Shown: positions 33,258 through 42,263 of the stretch, piece after piece
How positions within the stretch are numbered: the stretch's first letter is position 1
Layout of the letters: each line of letters opens with the position of its first letter
Notes under the pieces: model-generated
What the model was told of the DNA's origin: nothing
The model's input: the letters and a program-made list of their open reading frames with translations, nothing else
Database searches by the model: none
Assembly (NCBI GenBank): GCA_017556765.1
Contig: JAFYME010000071.1
Span: 1 to 42,505 of the forward strand
Source of the DNA: Bacteroidales bacterium
GTDB lineage: Bacteria; Bacteroidota; Bacteroidia; Bacteroidales; UBA932
Length of the DNA stretch: 42,505 nt
Direction: 5' to 3'
Program-made: the position numbers and the translations under genes

Positions 33258-33947
33258 TTATCTAAGCTGGAAGATAACAGGGAATGTGTAGGTTACAGGA
33301 ACCGCGCGGTCACGCTGCTTACCAGGCTTCCACTTTGGTGACTGTGATACTACGCGTACAGCCTCCTTGTCGAGTGATGGGTCAACACCACGGAGAACCT
33401 TTACCTTAGTAACTGATCCGTCCTTCTCTACAGTAAACTGGAGTGTCACACGACCCTGAACACCGTTCTCCTTCGCGATCTCAGGATAAACGAGTCTCTG
33501 GTTCACCCACTTTGAGAACTGGTTTGCATCGCCGCCCTGGAATGATGGCTTCTCCTCCACGAGCTGGAATGGAATAGCTTCCTCTTCAACTTCTTCCTCT
33601 ATAACATCTACATAGTCCATGATCTCAACTCCGAGGCTTGCGTCGTCCTCAAGGTTCATGAACATGTCGTCATCGAGCTCGATCTCGTCGTCCACGATGT
33701 CGATCTGGTCAGAAAGGATAGGAATCTTCGGAGCGGCTGGTGGCGGAGGAGGAGTCTCCTGAGTGATAGGGATGATCTCCTCTTCGAGTACTACCTCTGC
33801 AGTATCCTCGAGTGTTGACACCTTAGTCTCCTTGCTTGTGTACTCGAAAGCACCGAATGTGATCGCAAGCGAAACGATGAGTCCGAGCTCGGTAAAGAGA
33901 AGCTTCTTGTTCTCCAAGTTCGCTTTGTCTGATTTTTTGATTTCCAT
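33258..33947 (-). CDS. tonB: TonB-family energy transducer
   Basis: 229 residues. One N-terminal transmembrane helix (about 16-34, LFTELGLIVSLAITFGAF). A periplasmic linker with PPPPPAAP and a highly acidic stretch follows. The TonB C-terminal domain spans about 140-229 (FQGGDANQFSKWVNQRLVYP, GVQGRVTLQFTVEKDGSV, PKWKPGKQRDRAVPVTYTFP). It transmits proton-motive force to outer-membrane TonB-dependent transporters. No exbB or exbD lies in the window. Its promoter TAACTTTG is at 33998-33991. Confidence 0.94.
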   Translation of the reverse strand: MEIKKSDKANLENKKLLFTELGLIVSLAITFGAFEYTSKETKVSTLEDTAEVVLEEEIIPITQETPPPPPAAPKIPILSDQIDIVDDEIELDDDMFMNLEDDASLGVEIMDYVDVIEEEVEEEAIPFQLVEEKPSFQGGDANQFSKWVNQRLVYPEIAKENGVQGRVTLQFTVEKDGSVTKVKVLRGVDPSLDKEAVRVVSQSPKWKPGKQRDRAVPVTYTFPVIFQLR

Positions 33948-33990
33948 GGTATGAGTTTTTAAATGTTTATGCTTTTAACCGTTGCTGGTG

Positions 33991-33998
33991 CAAAGTTA
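33991..33998 (-). promoter_or_regulatory. -7 element of tonB
   Basis: The minus strand reads TAACTTTG, about 43 nt before the tonB start at 33947. Confidence 0.65.
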
Positions 33999-34132
33999 CG
34001 CATATATTTACCCATAAAACAAATAAAACACCCTATAAAATCTCTCTCATTCTATTGTTAAATCATTGAAAATCAGCGATTTATAAAATGAGAAATCGCA
34101 AAAATCTCTCCGTTTTTGTAATGTGTTGATTA

Positions 34133-35593
34133 TCAAGACTTTATGATGTCGAGAAATTCGTCCTTATCTGGGGCCTCTGAAGAGGAAATCTTGCCTTTCA
34201 GACGCCAGATGCGGTTGTAGACGATGCCTTTGTCCTTCTCGAGGATGGTCGAGATAGTCGTGCTTGAGAATCCGGATGCGGCAAAAATGAACAGCTTTAT
34301 ATCCTCCGGCTTGAGCTTCGGCATCTGCTCGCGGAGCCTCTCGACGACGTTTCCGTTGTTGTGGTTTAGCGTCGCTTCGAGTCCTTTCAAGGCCTTCGGA
34401 TCTTCACGCAGACCGTCGATAGTCGCCTTCACTTCCTTGAGGATCTTGCCCTGAAGATTGTCCGTGCCTTCGTATACATAATACTGCTCACAGAGCTTCT
34501 CCAGAAGATCGAAGCGTGCTGCAGGAGCATGCTTTTCTGCAGGGACTTTCTTGGCGGCTGCCTTCAGCTTGCCCTGAAGTTCTTCCGCAATGTTCATGTA
34601 TTTCTCGGTCTCCGCCTTTTCTTCGGCCATGGCTTTTGCCATGATGAGACGGCGGTTCCTCATGTATCCTATCAATGCGAACACGATCGTCATCGCTACG
34701 AGGATGATGAAGATGGACGTGAGCCGGGCTACCTGGAGCCTGTTCCGGATGAGTTCCATCTGGTGTGACTCATATCCTTTTCTCGCAGCCTCGACCGAAC
34801 GCTGCAACGAAGCGGATTCTGTAGAATTGCTGTGCTCCATGACAGCCTCGAGAGCTGCAAGCGCGGCAGCGGTGTCTCCGGAGCGGCTTGCGACCTGATA
34901 TTCTCTGAATTTGGCCTGTGCCTTTTCTTCCGGCGTATGGGCCGACTGGAGCGCCTTGCTTATCCAGTCTGACGCTTCCTTCATGTTTCCGGTCAGGGCA
35001 TACGCATATGCAAGTATTCCTCTGTCTTCGCTTGTGAGCGGGCATTTGAGCTCGTTGGCCTTGCGTGCGAGCATGTTTATGGCCAGCTGCGGGTCCTGCT
35101 CGGCAGTCTCCAGACACAGTGCCGCATATGCCTCGAGACTGGCGGCCTCCAGAAGGGTGTCGGCCGCCTGACGTGCCTGAGACATTGTATTGCGGAACAC
35201 GACTTCCGCTGATGCGTAATCCTGGAAATTGTATCGCGCTACTCCGCCTTCGAAGTATGCGTGGAGGGCATTGTAGGGCATTTCTGCCTTCTCGAATGCC
35301 TCCAGCGCCTTGTCGAGATATGCGATTTCTTCGGAATGGCCTCCGGTAGCATTGTAGGTATGGGCGATCTTCTGGTATGTCGTGCCGAGACTGCGGTAGT
35401 CCTCAGCCTTCAGTGCCATGGTCTCGGCCTTGGAGTATGCCTCCATGGCTTCGCTGTATCGCCTTTCCTCGAAAAGGGCATGTCCACGGTCAATCTCTTC
35501 CTGTATCGTCCCTCCTATGCGTGAGCACGACGAAAGGACGACGGAAAGCAGAATGAGCAGTATGGACATGCGTCCTGCCATTTTACTCTGCAT
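34133..35593 (-). CDS. TPR lipoprotein with transmembrane helix and C-terminal HTH (second member)
   Basis: 486 residues; the ATG at 35581 (MAGRMSILLILLSVVLSSC) is an alternative start that still gives a lipobox ending LSSC. TPR repeats fill about 30-270 (HALFEERRYSEAMEAYSKAE; YRSLGTTYQKIAHTYNATG). A transmembrane helix lies at about 291-312 (SIFIILVAMTIVFALIGYM) and a coiled coil follows. The C-terminal LFIFAASGFSSTTISTILEKDKGIVYNRIWRLKGKI fits a helix-turn-helix. Same architecture as 28733-30385. The start overlaps the pepT stop by 11 nt, making it the last gene of the OPT-zupT-pepT operon. It may sense an envelope signal and regulate transcription; that is inference. Confidence 0.85.
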   Translation of the reverse strand: MQSKMAGRMSILLILLSVVLSSCSRIGGTIQEEIDRGHALFEERRYSEAMEAYSKAETMALKAEDYRSLGTTYQKIAHTYNATGGHSEEIAYLDKALEAFEKAEMPYNALHAYFEGGVARYNFQDYASAEVVFRNTMSQARQAADTLLEAASLEAYAALCLETAEQDPQLAINMLARKANELKCPLTSEDRGILAYAYALTGNMKEASDWISKALQSAHTPEEKAQAKFREYQVASRSGDTAAALAALEAVMEHSNSTESASLQRSVEAARKGYESHQMELIRNRLQVARLTSIFIILVAMTIVFALIGYMRNRRLIMAKAMAEEKAETEKYMNIAEELQGKLKAAAKKVPAEKHAPAARFDLLEKLCEQYYVYEGTDNLQGKILKEVKATIDGLREDPKALKGLEATLNHNNGNVVERLREQMPKLKPEDIKLFIFAASGFSSTTISTILEKDKGIVYNRIWRLKGKISSSEAPDKDEFLDIIKS

Positions 35594-36803
35594 AAAGACT
35601 TATGATGTTGAGGATGACCTTGCTGGCCTTTTCCATGCTTTCGAGCGGAACATACTCCATCTTGCCGTGGAAGTTGTGGCCGCCGGCGAAGATGTTAGGA
35701 CATGGAAGTCCCATGAATGAGAGGTTCGCTCCGTCTGTACCTCCACGGATCGGCTGGATCTTTGGTGTGATGCCTTCCATCTCCATCGCCTTCATCGCCT
35801 TTTCGACGATATGGTAATGAGGCTCGACCTCTTTGCGCATGTTGTAGTACTGGTGCTTCATGTCGAGAAGAGCCGTGCCTTCGCCGTACTTTTCGTTGAT
35901 GAAGTCCACGCACTTCTGCATGTATGCCTTCTTCTGCTCGTAGAGGCCCATGTCGTGGTCGCGGATGATGTATGAGAATGTGGCTGTCTCGACCTCGCCC
36001 TTGAAGCTGATCAGGTGGAAGAAGCCTTCATAGCCGCATGTGTACTCCGGACGCTGCTCTACAGGGAGGAGGGCGTTGAGCTCCATTCCGATGAGGATGG
36101 CGTTCTTCATCTTGCCCTTAGCTGTACCAGGGTGTACGTTGCGTCCCTGGATGCGGATTGTGGCTCCGGCTGCATTGAAATTCTCATATTCAAGCTCGCC
36201 GACCTGGCCTCCGTCGAGGGTGTAGGCATACTTGGCTCCGAATTTCGCAACGTCGAACTTCACGACTCCGCGGCCGATCTCCTCGTCCGGTGTGAATCCG
36301 ATCTTGATCTCTCCGTGCTTGAATTCAGGATGCTCCACGATGTACTGTACTGCGTCCATGATCTCAGCGATACCGGCCTTGTCGTCCGCTCCGAGGAGGG
36401 TAGTTCCGTCTGTGGTGATAAGCGTCTGGCCCTTGTAAAGCTCGAGCTCAGGGAACTCCGATGGCTTGAGGCTGAGGCCCGGAACGCCCTTGAGAGGAAT
36501 TTCGCCGCCGTCATAGTTTTCGATGATCTGAGGCTTGATGTTGTCTCCGGCTGCGTCAGGGGCTGTATCTGCATGCGCGATGAATCCTACAGCAGGCACA
36601 TCTTTTCCGCAGTTTGAAGGGATTGTGGCCATTACATAGCCGTATTCGTCGAGAGTCGCCTCCACGCCCATGGCCTGGAGCTCGTCACGGAGCATCTTGA
36701 GGAGGTTGAGTTCCTTCGCTGCGCTTGGCTGCGAGTCTGATTCAGGGTCTGACTGTGTGTCCACAGCGACATATCTGAGAAATCTGTCTAAAATCTTTTC
36801 CAT
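35583..36803 (-). CDS. pepT: Peptidase T (tripeptide aminopeptidase)
   Basis: 406 residues, M20 family. Zinc-site motifs are GFIAHADTAPD, LLGADDKAG, and GFTPDEEIGRG, followed by YTLDGG. The dimerisation domain contains [16 protein letters not shown], and the C-terminal GGTDGANLSFMGLPCPN completes the site. It removes the N-terminal residue of tripeptides in the cytoplasm and needs zinc. It sits 7 nt after zupT and overlaps the TPR/HTH gene. A diverged 78-bp piece of it occurs at 32854-32931. Confidence 0.97.
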   Translation of the reverse strand: MEKILDRFLRYVAVDTQSDPESDSQPSAAKELNLLKMLRDELQAMGVEATLDEYGYVMATIPSNCGKDVPAVGFIAHADTAPDAAGDNIKPQIIENYDGGEIPLKGVPGLSLKPSEFPELELYKGQTLITTDGTTLLGADDKAGIAEIMDAVQYIVEHPEFKHGEIKIGFTPDEEIGRGVVKFDVAKFGAKYAYTLDGGQVGELEYENFNAAGATIRIQGRNVHPGTAKGKMKNAILIGMELNALLPVEQRPEYTCGYEGFFHLISFKGEVETATFSYIIRDHDMGLYEQKKAYMQKCVDFINEKYGEGTALLDMKHQYYNMRKEVEPHYHIVEKAMKAMEMEGITPKIQPIRGGTDGANLSFMGLPCPNIFAGGHNFHGKMEYVPLESMEKASKVILNIISLYAE

Positions 36804-36810
36804 AATAGTG

Positions 36811-37644
36811 TTACATTATCAGCAGGCTTATGCCCATTATTGCCATGCCGCCTACGACGCCGGCGATGGCTATGTGATGTTTTCCGTATTTTTCCGCTGT
36901 CGGAAGGAGCTCGTCCAGCGAGATGTAGATCATGATGCCGGCAACGGCTGACATGACCAGCGGGAATGCCGGCCCGCCTCCGGTGAGTTCGATGCCGAAT
37001 ATGGCAGTGACGGCCAGACATAGCAAGGCTCCGATGACTTCACTCATTCCGGAGAGGGTAGCGTAAAGCAGCGCCTTTCCCTTGCTCTTGGTCGCATAAT
37101 ATATAGGTATGGCGACGGCTATGCCTTCCGGGATGTTGTGGATCGCGATGGCGAAGGTGATTCCCGCACCCATTTCGGGGTCATTCAAGGCTCCGATGAA
37201 GGTCGCGATTCCTTCGGGGAAGTTGTGGACAGCTATGGCCAGGGCGGAAAGAAGGCCGAGTCTGTGCATGGCCTTTTCGTTTCCGGTCTGCTCCAGCATG
37301 CCGACTGCCGCCGTCTTCGAGTCAAGAGAAAGACCAGGTGCTTCATGAGGGTTTTCATACTCAGGGATCGCGAAGTCGATGAGTGTGATGAGACCCATGC
37401 CGACAAAGAACGCGACGAGCACGAAGGCTTCGCCATGAGCAAGCCCTGTCCCGGCGATCATCTCCTGGGATTCGGGAAACATCTCGGCCATGGAGATGAA
37501 TATCATGACTCCTGCGCTGAGTCCGAGGGCTCCGGCCAGGAAGTCACTGCTGATCTTCTTCTTGAAGAGTACAAGCGCACCGCCGATACCGGTCGCCGCT
37601 CCGGCGATCAGTGTCAATATCAGTGCGCTTATGATTCCGTTCAT
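36811..37644 (-). CDS. zupT: ZIP-family zinc transporter ZupT
   Basis: 277 residues with eight hydrophobic helices. The ZIP signature metal-site helices are HNFPEGIATFIGAL and HNIPEGIAVAIPI. ZupT imports zinc and other divalent cations across the inner membrane. The start codon directly abuts the stop of the OPT transporter gene (37645), and pepT begins 7 nt after its stop, so this is an operon gene. Zinc uptake fits the zinc need of PepT. Confidence 0.95.
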   Translation of the reverse strand: MNGIISALILTLIAGAATGIGGALVLFKKKISSDFLAGALGLSAGVMIFISMAEMFPESQEMIAGTGLAHGEAFVLVAFFVGMGLITLIDFAIPEYENPHEAPGLSLDSKTAAVGMLEQTGNEKAMHRLGLLSALAIAVHNFPEGIATFIGALNDPEMGAGITFAIAIHNIPEGIAVAIPIYYATKSKGKALLYATLSGMSEVIGALLCLAVTAIFGIELTGGGPAFPLVMSAVAGIMIYISLDELLPTAEKYGKHHIAIAGVVGGMAIMGISLLIM

Positions 37645-39621
37645 TTACTTCTTAACTTTGAGTGATGCGTAGATCATGTAGACGATGATCGCTGTGTAAG
37701 GGATGATCGCTACAGGCTCGGTCCATGGAGAAGGCTTCATGTACATGTCGACTTCCGCAAATCTGAGGATCGCGCTTACAACGCCCATGAGAGCGCCGCC
37801 GGCGATGAATCCTGATGCAATGAGCGTACCTTTCTCGTTGCGTTCAGCATTGAGTTCCTTATCCTTGCTGCGGCTGCTTACGAACCATGAAACGGCTCCA
37901 CCGATGAGCATAGGCATGTTAAGGTCGATAGGGATGAACATACCGAGGGCGAAAGGAAGCGCAGGCACCTTGAAGAATGTGAGCACGAGGGCGAGGACCG
38001 CGCCGATGCCGTAAAGAAGCCATGGAGCGCTACCTCCGTTCATCATAGGCTCGATCACGGCTGCCATTGCATTGGCCTGAGGGGCCACGAGAGCGCCTTC
38101 GCCTGTGAATCCGTATGTCTTGTTGAGCACGAGCATGACTCCGCCGACAGTCGCTGCTGCAACGAGGGTTCCGAGGAACTTCCATGTCTCCTGCTTCTTA
38201 GGTGTCGATCCGATCCAGTATCCGATCTTGAGGTCGGTGATGAATGCTCCTGCAACAGAAAGGGCAGTACATACGACGCCTCCGATGATCAGGGCCGCTG
38301 TCATTCCGGCTGTACCGTTAAGACCTACCGCAACCATGATGAGGGAAGCGAGGATGAGGGTCATGAGGGTCATTCCGCTGACAGGGTTTGAGCCTACGAT
38401 CGCGATTGCGTTCGCTGCGACTGTTGTGAAAAGGAAGGCGATGACTCCTACGATGAGGAGGCCTACGACTGCGTGCCAGATGTTATCGACCACTCCGATC
38501 GCGAAGAATGCGAATACCGCGAGGAGAGCGACTGCGATACCGATCACGATGATCTTCATCGAGATGTCTCTCTGGGTTCTGATCACTTCTGCCTCAGCTC
38601 CGTCCTTCTTTCTCTTGAACTCGTTTGCCGCAAGTCCTACCGCAGACTTGATGACGCCGAATGACTTCACGATGCCGACGATACCTGCTGTTGCGATACC
38701 TCCGATACCGATGTGTCTTGCATAATCCTTGAAGATCATGTCAGGGGTCATCTCGCCGATGGTCATTGTCACGCCTGTGTTCATCAGGTCGATGACCTGG
38801 CCGCCCCAGATGAGGTTCATCAGAGGGATGATCACGAGCCATACGAGGAAGCTTCCGCAGCAGATGATGAATGCATACTTGAGTCCGACGATGTATCCCA
38901 GACCGAGGACTGCTGCTCCTGTGTTGACCTTGAGGAGAACCTTCGCCTTGTCAGCTATTGCTGTTCCCCATGGGAGTATCTTTGTGGTGAGGGTCTCGCC
39001 CCAGAGTCCGAATGTAGATACGATGAAGTCATAGAGACCTCCGATGAGTCCGCTGACCAGGAGGGTCTTCGCTCCCTTTCCGCCGCCTTCGCCGCTCACG
39101 AGCACCTGAGTCGTGGCTGTGGCTTCAGGGAATGGATATTTACCATGCTGCTCCTTCACGAAGTACTTTCTGAACGGGATCAGGAAGAGGATTCCGAGGA
39201 TACCTCCAAGGAGTGATGAGAAGAATACCTTTGTGAAGTTTACCGTAAGCTCGGGATACTTGTCCTGGAGGATGAAGAGCGCAGGGAGGGTGAAGATCGC
39301 TCCTGCGACGATCGCTCCCGAACATGAACCGATCGACTGGATCATTACGTTCTCTCCCAGCGCATTCTTGCGTCCGAGGGCTCCGGAGAGGCCCACAGCG
39401 ATGATCGCGATAGGGATGGCTGCCTCAAATACCTGTCCTACCTTGAGTCCGAGGTATGCTGCAGCTGCAGAGAAGATGATGGTCATGATCAGACCGAGTG
39501 TCACCGACCATGGGGTCACTTCCGGGTAGTTTTTCTGAGGGGACAGCAGCGGCTGGTACTCCTCTCCCGGCTTGAGCTCCCTATGGGCGTTTTCCGGCAG
39601 TTGTGTCTTTTTGTTTTCCAT
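37645..39621 (-). CDS. OPT-family oligopeptide transporter
   Basis: 658 residues with about 14-16 hydrophobic helices. Family features include the N-terminal EVTPWSVTLGLIMTIIFSAAAAYLGLKVG and the GSCSGAIVAGAIFTLPALF segment, then FPEATATTQVL. OPT transporters move short peptides or metal-chelator complexes with protons; bacterial members are usually assigned to peptide uptake. It is first of a four-gene operon with zupT, pepT and a TPR/HTH regulator, which favours peptide uptake. Promoter at 39668-39661. Confidence 0.94.
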   Translation of the reverse strand: MENKKTQLPENAHRELKPGEEYQPLLSPQKNYPEVTPWSVTLGLIMTIIFSAAAAYLGLKVGQVFEAAIPIAIIAVGLSGALGRKNALGENVMIQSIGSCSGAIVAGAIFTLPALFILQDKYPELTVNFTKVFFSSLLGGILGILFLIPFRKYFVKEQHGKYPFPEATATTQVLVSGEGGGKGAKTLLVSGLIGGLYDFIVSTFGLWGETLTTKILPWGTAIADKAKVLLKVNTGAAVLGLGYIVGLKYAFIICCGSFLVWLVIIPLMNLIWGGQVIDLMNTGVTMTIGEMTPDMIFKDYARHIGIGGIATAGIVGIVKSFGVIKSAVGLAANEFKRKKDGAEAEVIRTQRDISMKIIVIGIAVALLAVFAFFAIGVVDNIWHAVVGLLIVGVIAFLFTTVAANAIAIVGSNPVSGMTLMTLILASLIMVAVGLNGTAGMTAALIIGGVVCTALSVAGAFITDLKIGYWIGSTPKKQETWKFLGTLVAAATVGGVMLVLNKTYGFTGEGALVAPQANAMAAVIEPMMNGGSAPWLLYGIGAVLALVLTFFKVPALPFALGMFIPIDLNMPMLIGGAVSWFVSSRSKDKELNAERNEKGTLIASGFIAGGALMGVVSAILRFAEVDMYMKPSPWTEPVAIIPYTAIIVYMIYASLKVKK

Positions 39622-39660
39622 ATCAGTGTGTTTTATAGTTTTTCCATATTAGAGTAAATG

Positions 39661-39689
39661 CAAATGTAAGAAAAAAATGCATAACTTTG
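39661..39689. promoter_or_regulatory. Divergent promoters: OPT operon (minus) and the 39728 gene (plus)
   Basis: The minus strand reads TACATTTG at 39668-39661, about 40 nt before the OPT start. The plus strand reads TAACTTTG at 39682-39689, 38 nt before the ATG at 39728. Confidence 0.65.
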
Positions 39690-39727
39690 TCTTTCCGCCA
39701 TATTTGGCAGGAAGATAGTGATTTAGT

Positions 39728-41245
39728 ATGAAGAAAATATTGTTATATTTTATCTTGCTGCTGTTCGGTCTGAGCAGCGCTGTTTCTGCGCAGAACGTTT
39801 CAAATCCCGTGAAGAGAAAGATGAATCTCGCAGTACTGGGCATGTTGGAGAAACTTGAGGAGGTCTCGGCCCTCTCATCCGCTTCAGATGCTGAAGAATT
39901 CGTCGCCATGTTCCGCGATCCTGATGTGAAGATATTCAATGACCTTATAGGTCTCCATGATTCGCAGGTGATCTCCCTGCCGGAATATGTATCTGCGTTG
40001 GGAAAGATGAAGGATGTATCGGTCACATTCTCCGACATAGAGAAGTCGGCGCCATACATAGACGCGGGAAGTCTGTGTGTAAGGGTGTCTCTGGACAAGA
40101 CCATGAGTTATCGTGACGGAAGGAATGTGCTGTATTCGTCTGATGAAATATACGGCTCTCCTTACGGGATTCAGATAGTTTTCTCTTATGATGACTTTGA
40201 CGGTACGTGTCTGATCGAGTCGGTTGAGGGAGGCGAGGATCCGGTCGTGATGGTAGGAAAGGACCATGTGATTTACCGTGAACAGAAAGAGTTTGAAAAT
40301 CTCCTTTTTGATGGCGGTTACGTTACATATAACAGTGCCGGTCAGGCACTCCTCCCGGGCTATGCGGCGTCTGCAGATTGGTATCATATGCAGAATATGC
40401 CTGAAGAATGGGATCCTGATGTGTTCATTACGACACATCTGACCAGAGACGGTTTCCTGAAGCTCGGTTCATATACGAACTGGTTCAGGGCCAAGGCATA
40501 TACCGCGACGGCTCCTGCAGGTGCATTCGCCGTAGACGGAGAATTTGACGGGAAATGGTCCATTGCCAATGAAACCGGAGTAGAGCTTCGCTTTATGGCC
40601 GGTCTCGGCAAGACTATCAATCTGGGCATATATGCGGACCTTGGAGTTTCGTACAGCCACTTGAACCTCAATCTGAGGGATTTCGGCTACTCATATCTTC
40701 TTGGGGGTGCCCAAAGGAAGTACGAGTTCGATGTGATCGGCCAGAAATTCAATACTGTCGACGCGGTTCTTGCTGCCGGACTTGCTCTGGAGCACAACTT
40801 TGCTGCAAGATGGACATTGGATGTGCAGGCCGGAGCCAAGGCCTATTATAATATATTGGCTGACGCCGGTGATCTCTATTGCGATTATGTGGTCACGCAT
40901 GGTTCGGAGGCTCCTATCCATAAAGTAGGTCATTTTAAGACGGAATCTATAGCTGACAGCAAGGAGTTTGCTCCCGATGTGTGGCCATGCCCGTTGAGCG
41001 TGACAGGATCGTTAGGCTTTGGCTATAACCTGAATAAAAAGACGCTTTTCTCGTTCGGGCTGGAGTATGAACATGGGTTGAACTGCTATTATCAGTCCGA
41101 GATGCTGTCATACAAGTCGGGCAGGGCTCCTGTGGCTTATTCCGCGACTGATAAGGCTGATGTTGCCAAGAAGTCGATGACTGACAGCTTCAGCCTCAAG
41201 AGGCGCGCTGTGTGGCTTGACCTGGGTGTTACATTTAAATTCTGA
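39728..41245 (+). CDS. Exported protein with probable C-terminal outer-membrane barrel
   Basis: 505 residues. Signal peptide ends near VSAQ. Residues about 30-230 form a soluble domain (NLAVLGMLEKLEEVSALSSASDAEEFVAMFRDP; a segment around GSLCVRVSLDKTMSYRDG). From about 270 alternating strands dominate (GVELRFMAGLGKTINLGIYADLGVSYSHL; SVTGSLGFGYNLNKKTLFSFGLEYEHGL) and the chain ends DLGVTFKF, typical of a barrel. Family not recognised. The next gene follows after 8 nt. Confidence 0.85.
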   Translation: MKKILLYFILLLFGLSSAVSAQNVSNPVKRKMNLAVLGMLEKLEEVSALSSASDAEEFVAMFRDPDVKIFNDLIGLHDSQVISLPEYVSALGKMKDVSVTFSDIEKSAPYIDAGSLCVRVSLDKTMSYRDGRNVLYSSDEIYGSPYGIQIVFSYDDFDGTCLIESVEGGEDPVVMVGKDHVIYREQKEFENLLFDGGYVTYNSAGQALLPGYAASADWYHMQNMPEEWDPDVFITTHLTRDGFLKLGSYTNWFRAKAYTATAPAGAFAVDGEFDGKWSIANETGVELRFMAGLGKTINLGIYADLGVSYSHLNLNLRDFGYSYLLGGAQRKYEFDVIGQKFNTVDAVLAAGLALEHNFAARWTLDVQAGAKAYYNILADAGDLYCDYVVTHGSEAPIHKVGHFKTESIADSKEFAPDVWPCPLSVTGSLGFGYNLNKKTLFSFGLEYEHGLNCYYQSEMLSYKSGRAPVAYSATDKADVAKKSMTDSFSLKRRAVWLDLGVTFKF

Positions 41246-41253
41246 TTAGCGAT

Positions 41254-41892
41254 ATGAAGGTATACATATATAATATAGTGTCGGCGATACTGCTTTTGGC
41301 CGCTTCAGTGACCAACGCTCATGCTGATGGTGGAAGCTATGGTGACAAGACCATGTGCTTTGTTTATGTGGCCCAGTCGGAACTGACTTCTACGGGTGCG
41401 CTGGAGAAATATCTCGATGCCCGCTTCGAGAGGGCTTTGAAGGATGAGAACCTGGCTTTGATCGTATATTGTGCAGATGGAACGAATCCGCGCATTGTAC
41501 AGGTCAATACTCCATATGATAACAGAACCGAGTACGATAGTCTTATAAACGAGTTGAAGGGCGAGAGGGTACGTAGAGTCGATCCGGAGTTCGATGTGCA
41601 GAATATCTCAGGGTTGTTTGACAAACTTGATTTTGTGGCGCCGGCTTCAAACGTTCTGAAGTATGGCGCGGTCGACTGGCATTTCCATGTCACCTCGGAT
41701 TTCTGGGAGCAGGGATATAATGAGTCTTTGATTGCGTCCTTGTGCTTTGTCATGGGAGTCGATCATTTCGAGAATGCGAACTTCAGGCTCCGCTGTTATT
41801 TCAGCAGATATGACGATCTGGAGTATGATGAGGATTATCCGTTCGGAAAGAAGGATTATTGCAATCTTGAGTTCAGGCCATATTATTACTAA
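41254..41892 (+). CDS. Exported protein of unknown function
   Basis: 212 residues with a signal peptide (to about NAHA, residue 24). The mature part starts GDKTMCFVYVAQSEL and shows mixed alpha/beta character with several Tyr/Asp-rich stretches (YDDLEYDEDYPF) and a C-terminal RPYYY. It is co-transcribed with the barrel-like gene upstream. I do not recognise a family. Followed by the AT-rich rRNA promoter region. Confidence 0.8.
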   Translation: MKVYIYNIVSAILLLAASVTNAHADGGSYGDKTMCFVYVAQSELTSTGALEKYLDARFERALKDENLALIVYCADGTNPRIVQVNTPYDNRTEYDSLINELKGERVRRVDPEFDVQNISGLFDKLDFVAPASNVLKYGAVDWHFHVTSDFWEQGYNESLIASLCFVMGVDHFENANFRLRCYFSRYDDLEYDEDYPFGKKDYCNLEFRPYYY

Positions 41893-41996
41893 AAAATGTT
41901 GAAAAAAGTGATTTTTGTGAATTATTTGATTATCAATGTTTTATAAAAATGGGTTGAAAAAAGTTTAATTTTTTTGTGAAAAAAGTTGCAGAAAAA

Positions 41997-42027
41997 TTTG
42001 GAGGATAAAAAAAAGTCCGTATCTTTG
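41997..42027 (+). promoter_or_regulatory. Strong rRNA promoter upstream of 23S
   Basis: TTTG at 41997-42000 and TATCTTTG at 42020-42027 are exactly 19 nt apart. About 100 bp of A/T-tract sequence upstream (41893-41990) resembles UP elements. The predicted leader of about 230 nt includes GTTCATTGACA (boxA-like) and a CAAGTGT..ACACTTG hairpin at 42214-42235. No gene is seen in this leader. Confidence 0.75.
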
Positions 42028-42263
42028 CAGCCCATTTGAGAAACAACGGTGGTTAACACCAAACATCAAATGACAGTTCATTGACAAGTTTGAGAAAAGA
42101 TAACGAGGTAATAAAAGAAGAAGAAATTAATTAGTCTGTAACAGAAATTAAATGATAGAGAGTCTATCGAAATGTTGTGGACTGCAATTTCAAGGCAACG
42201 AGTAAAAGTGAGATCAAGTGTGTAAACATACACTTGGCTTGTGATTCAAAGAAATTCATTCAG

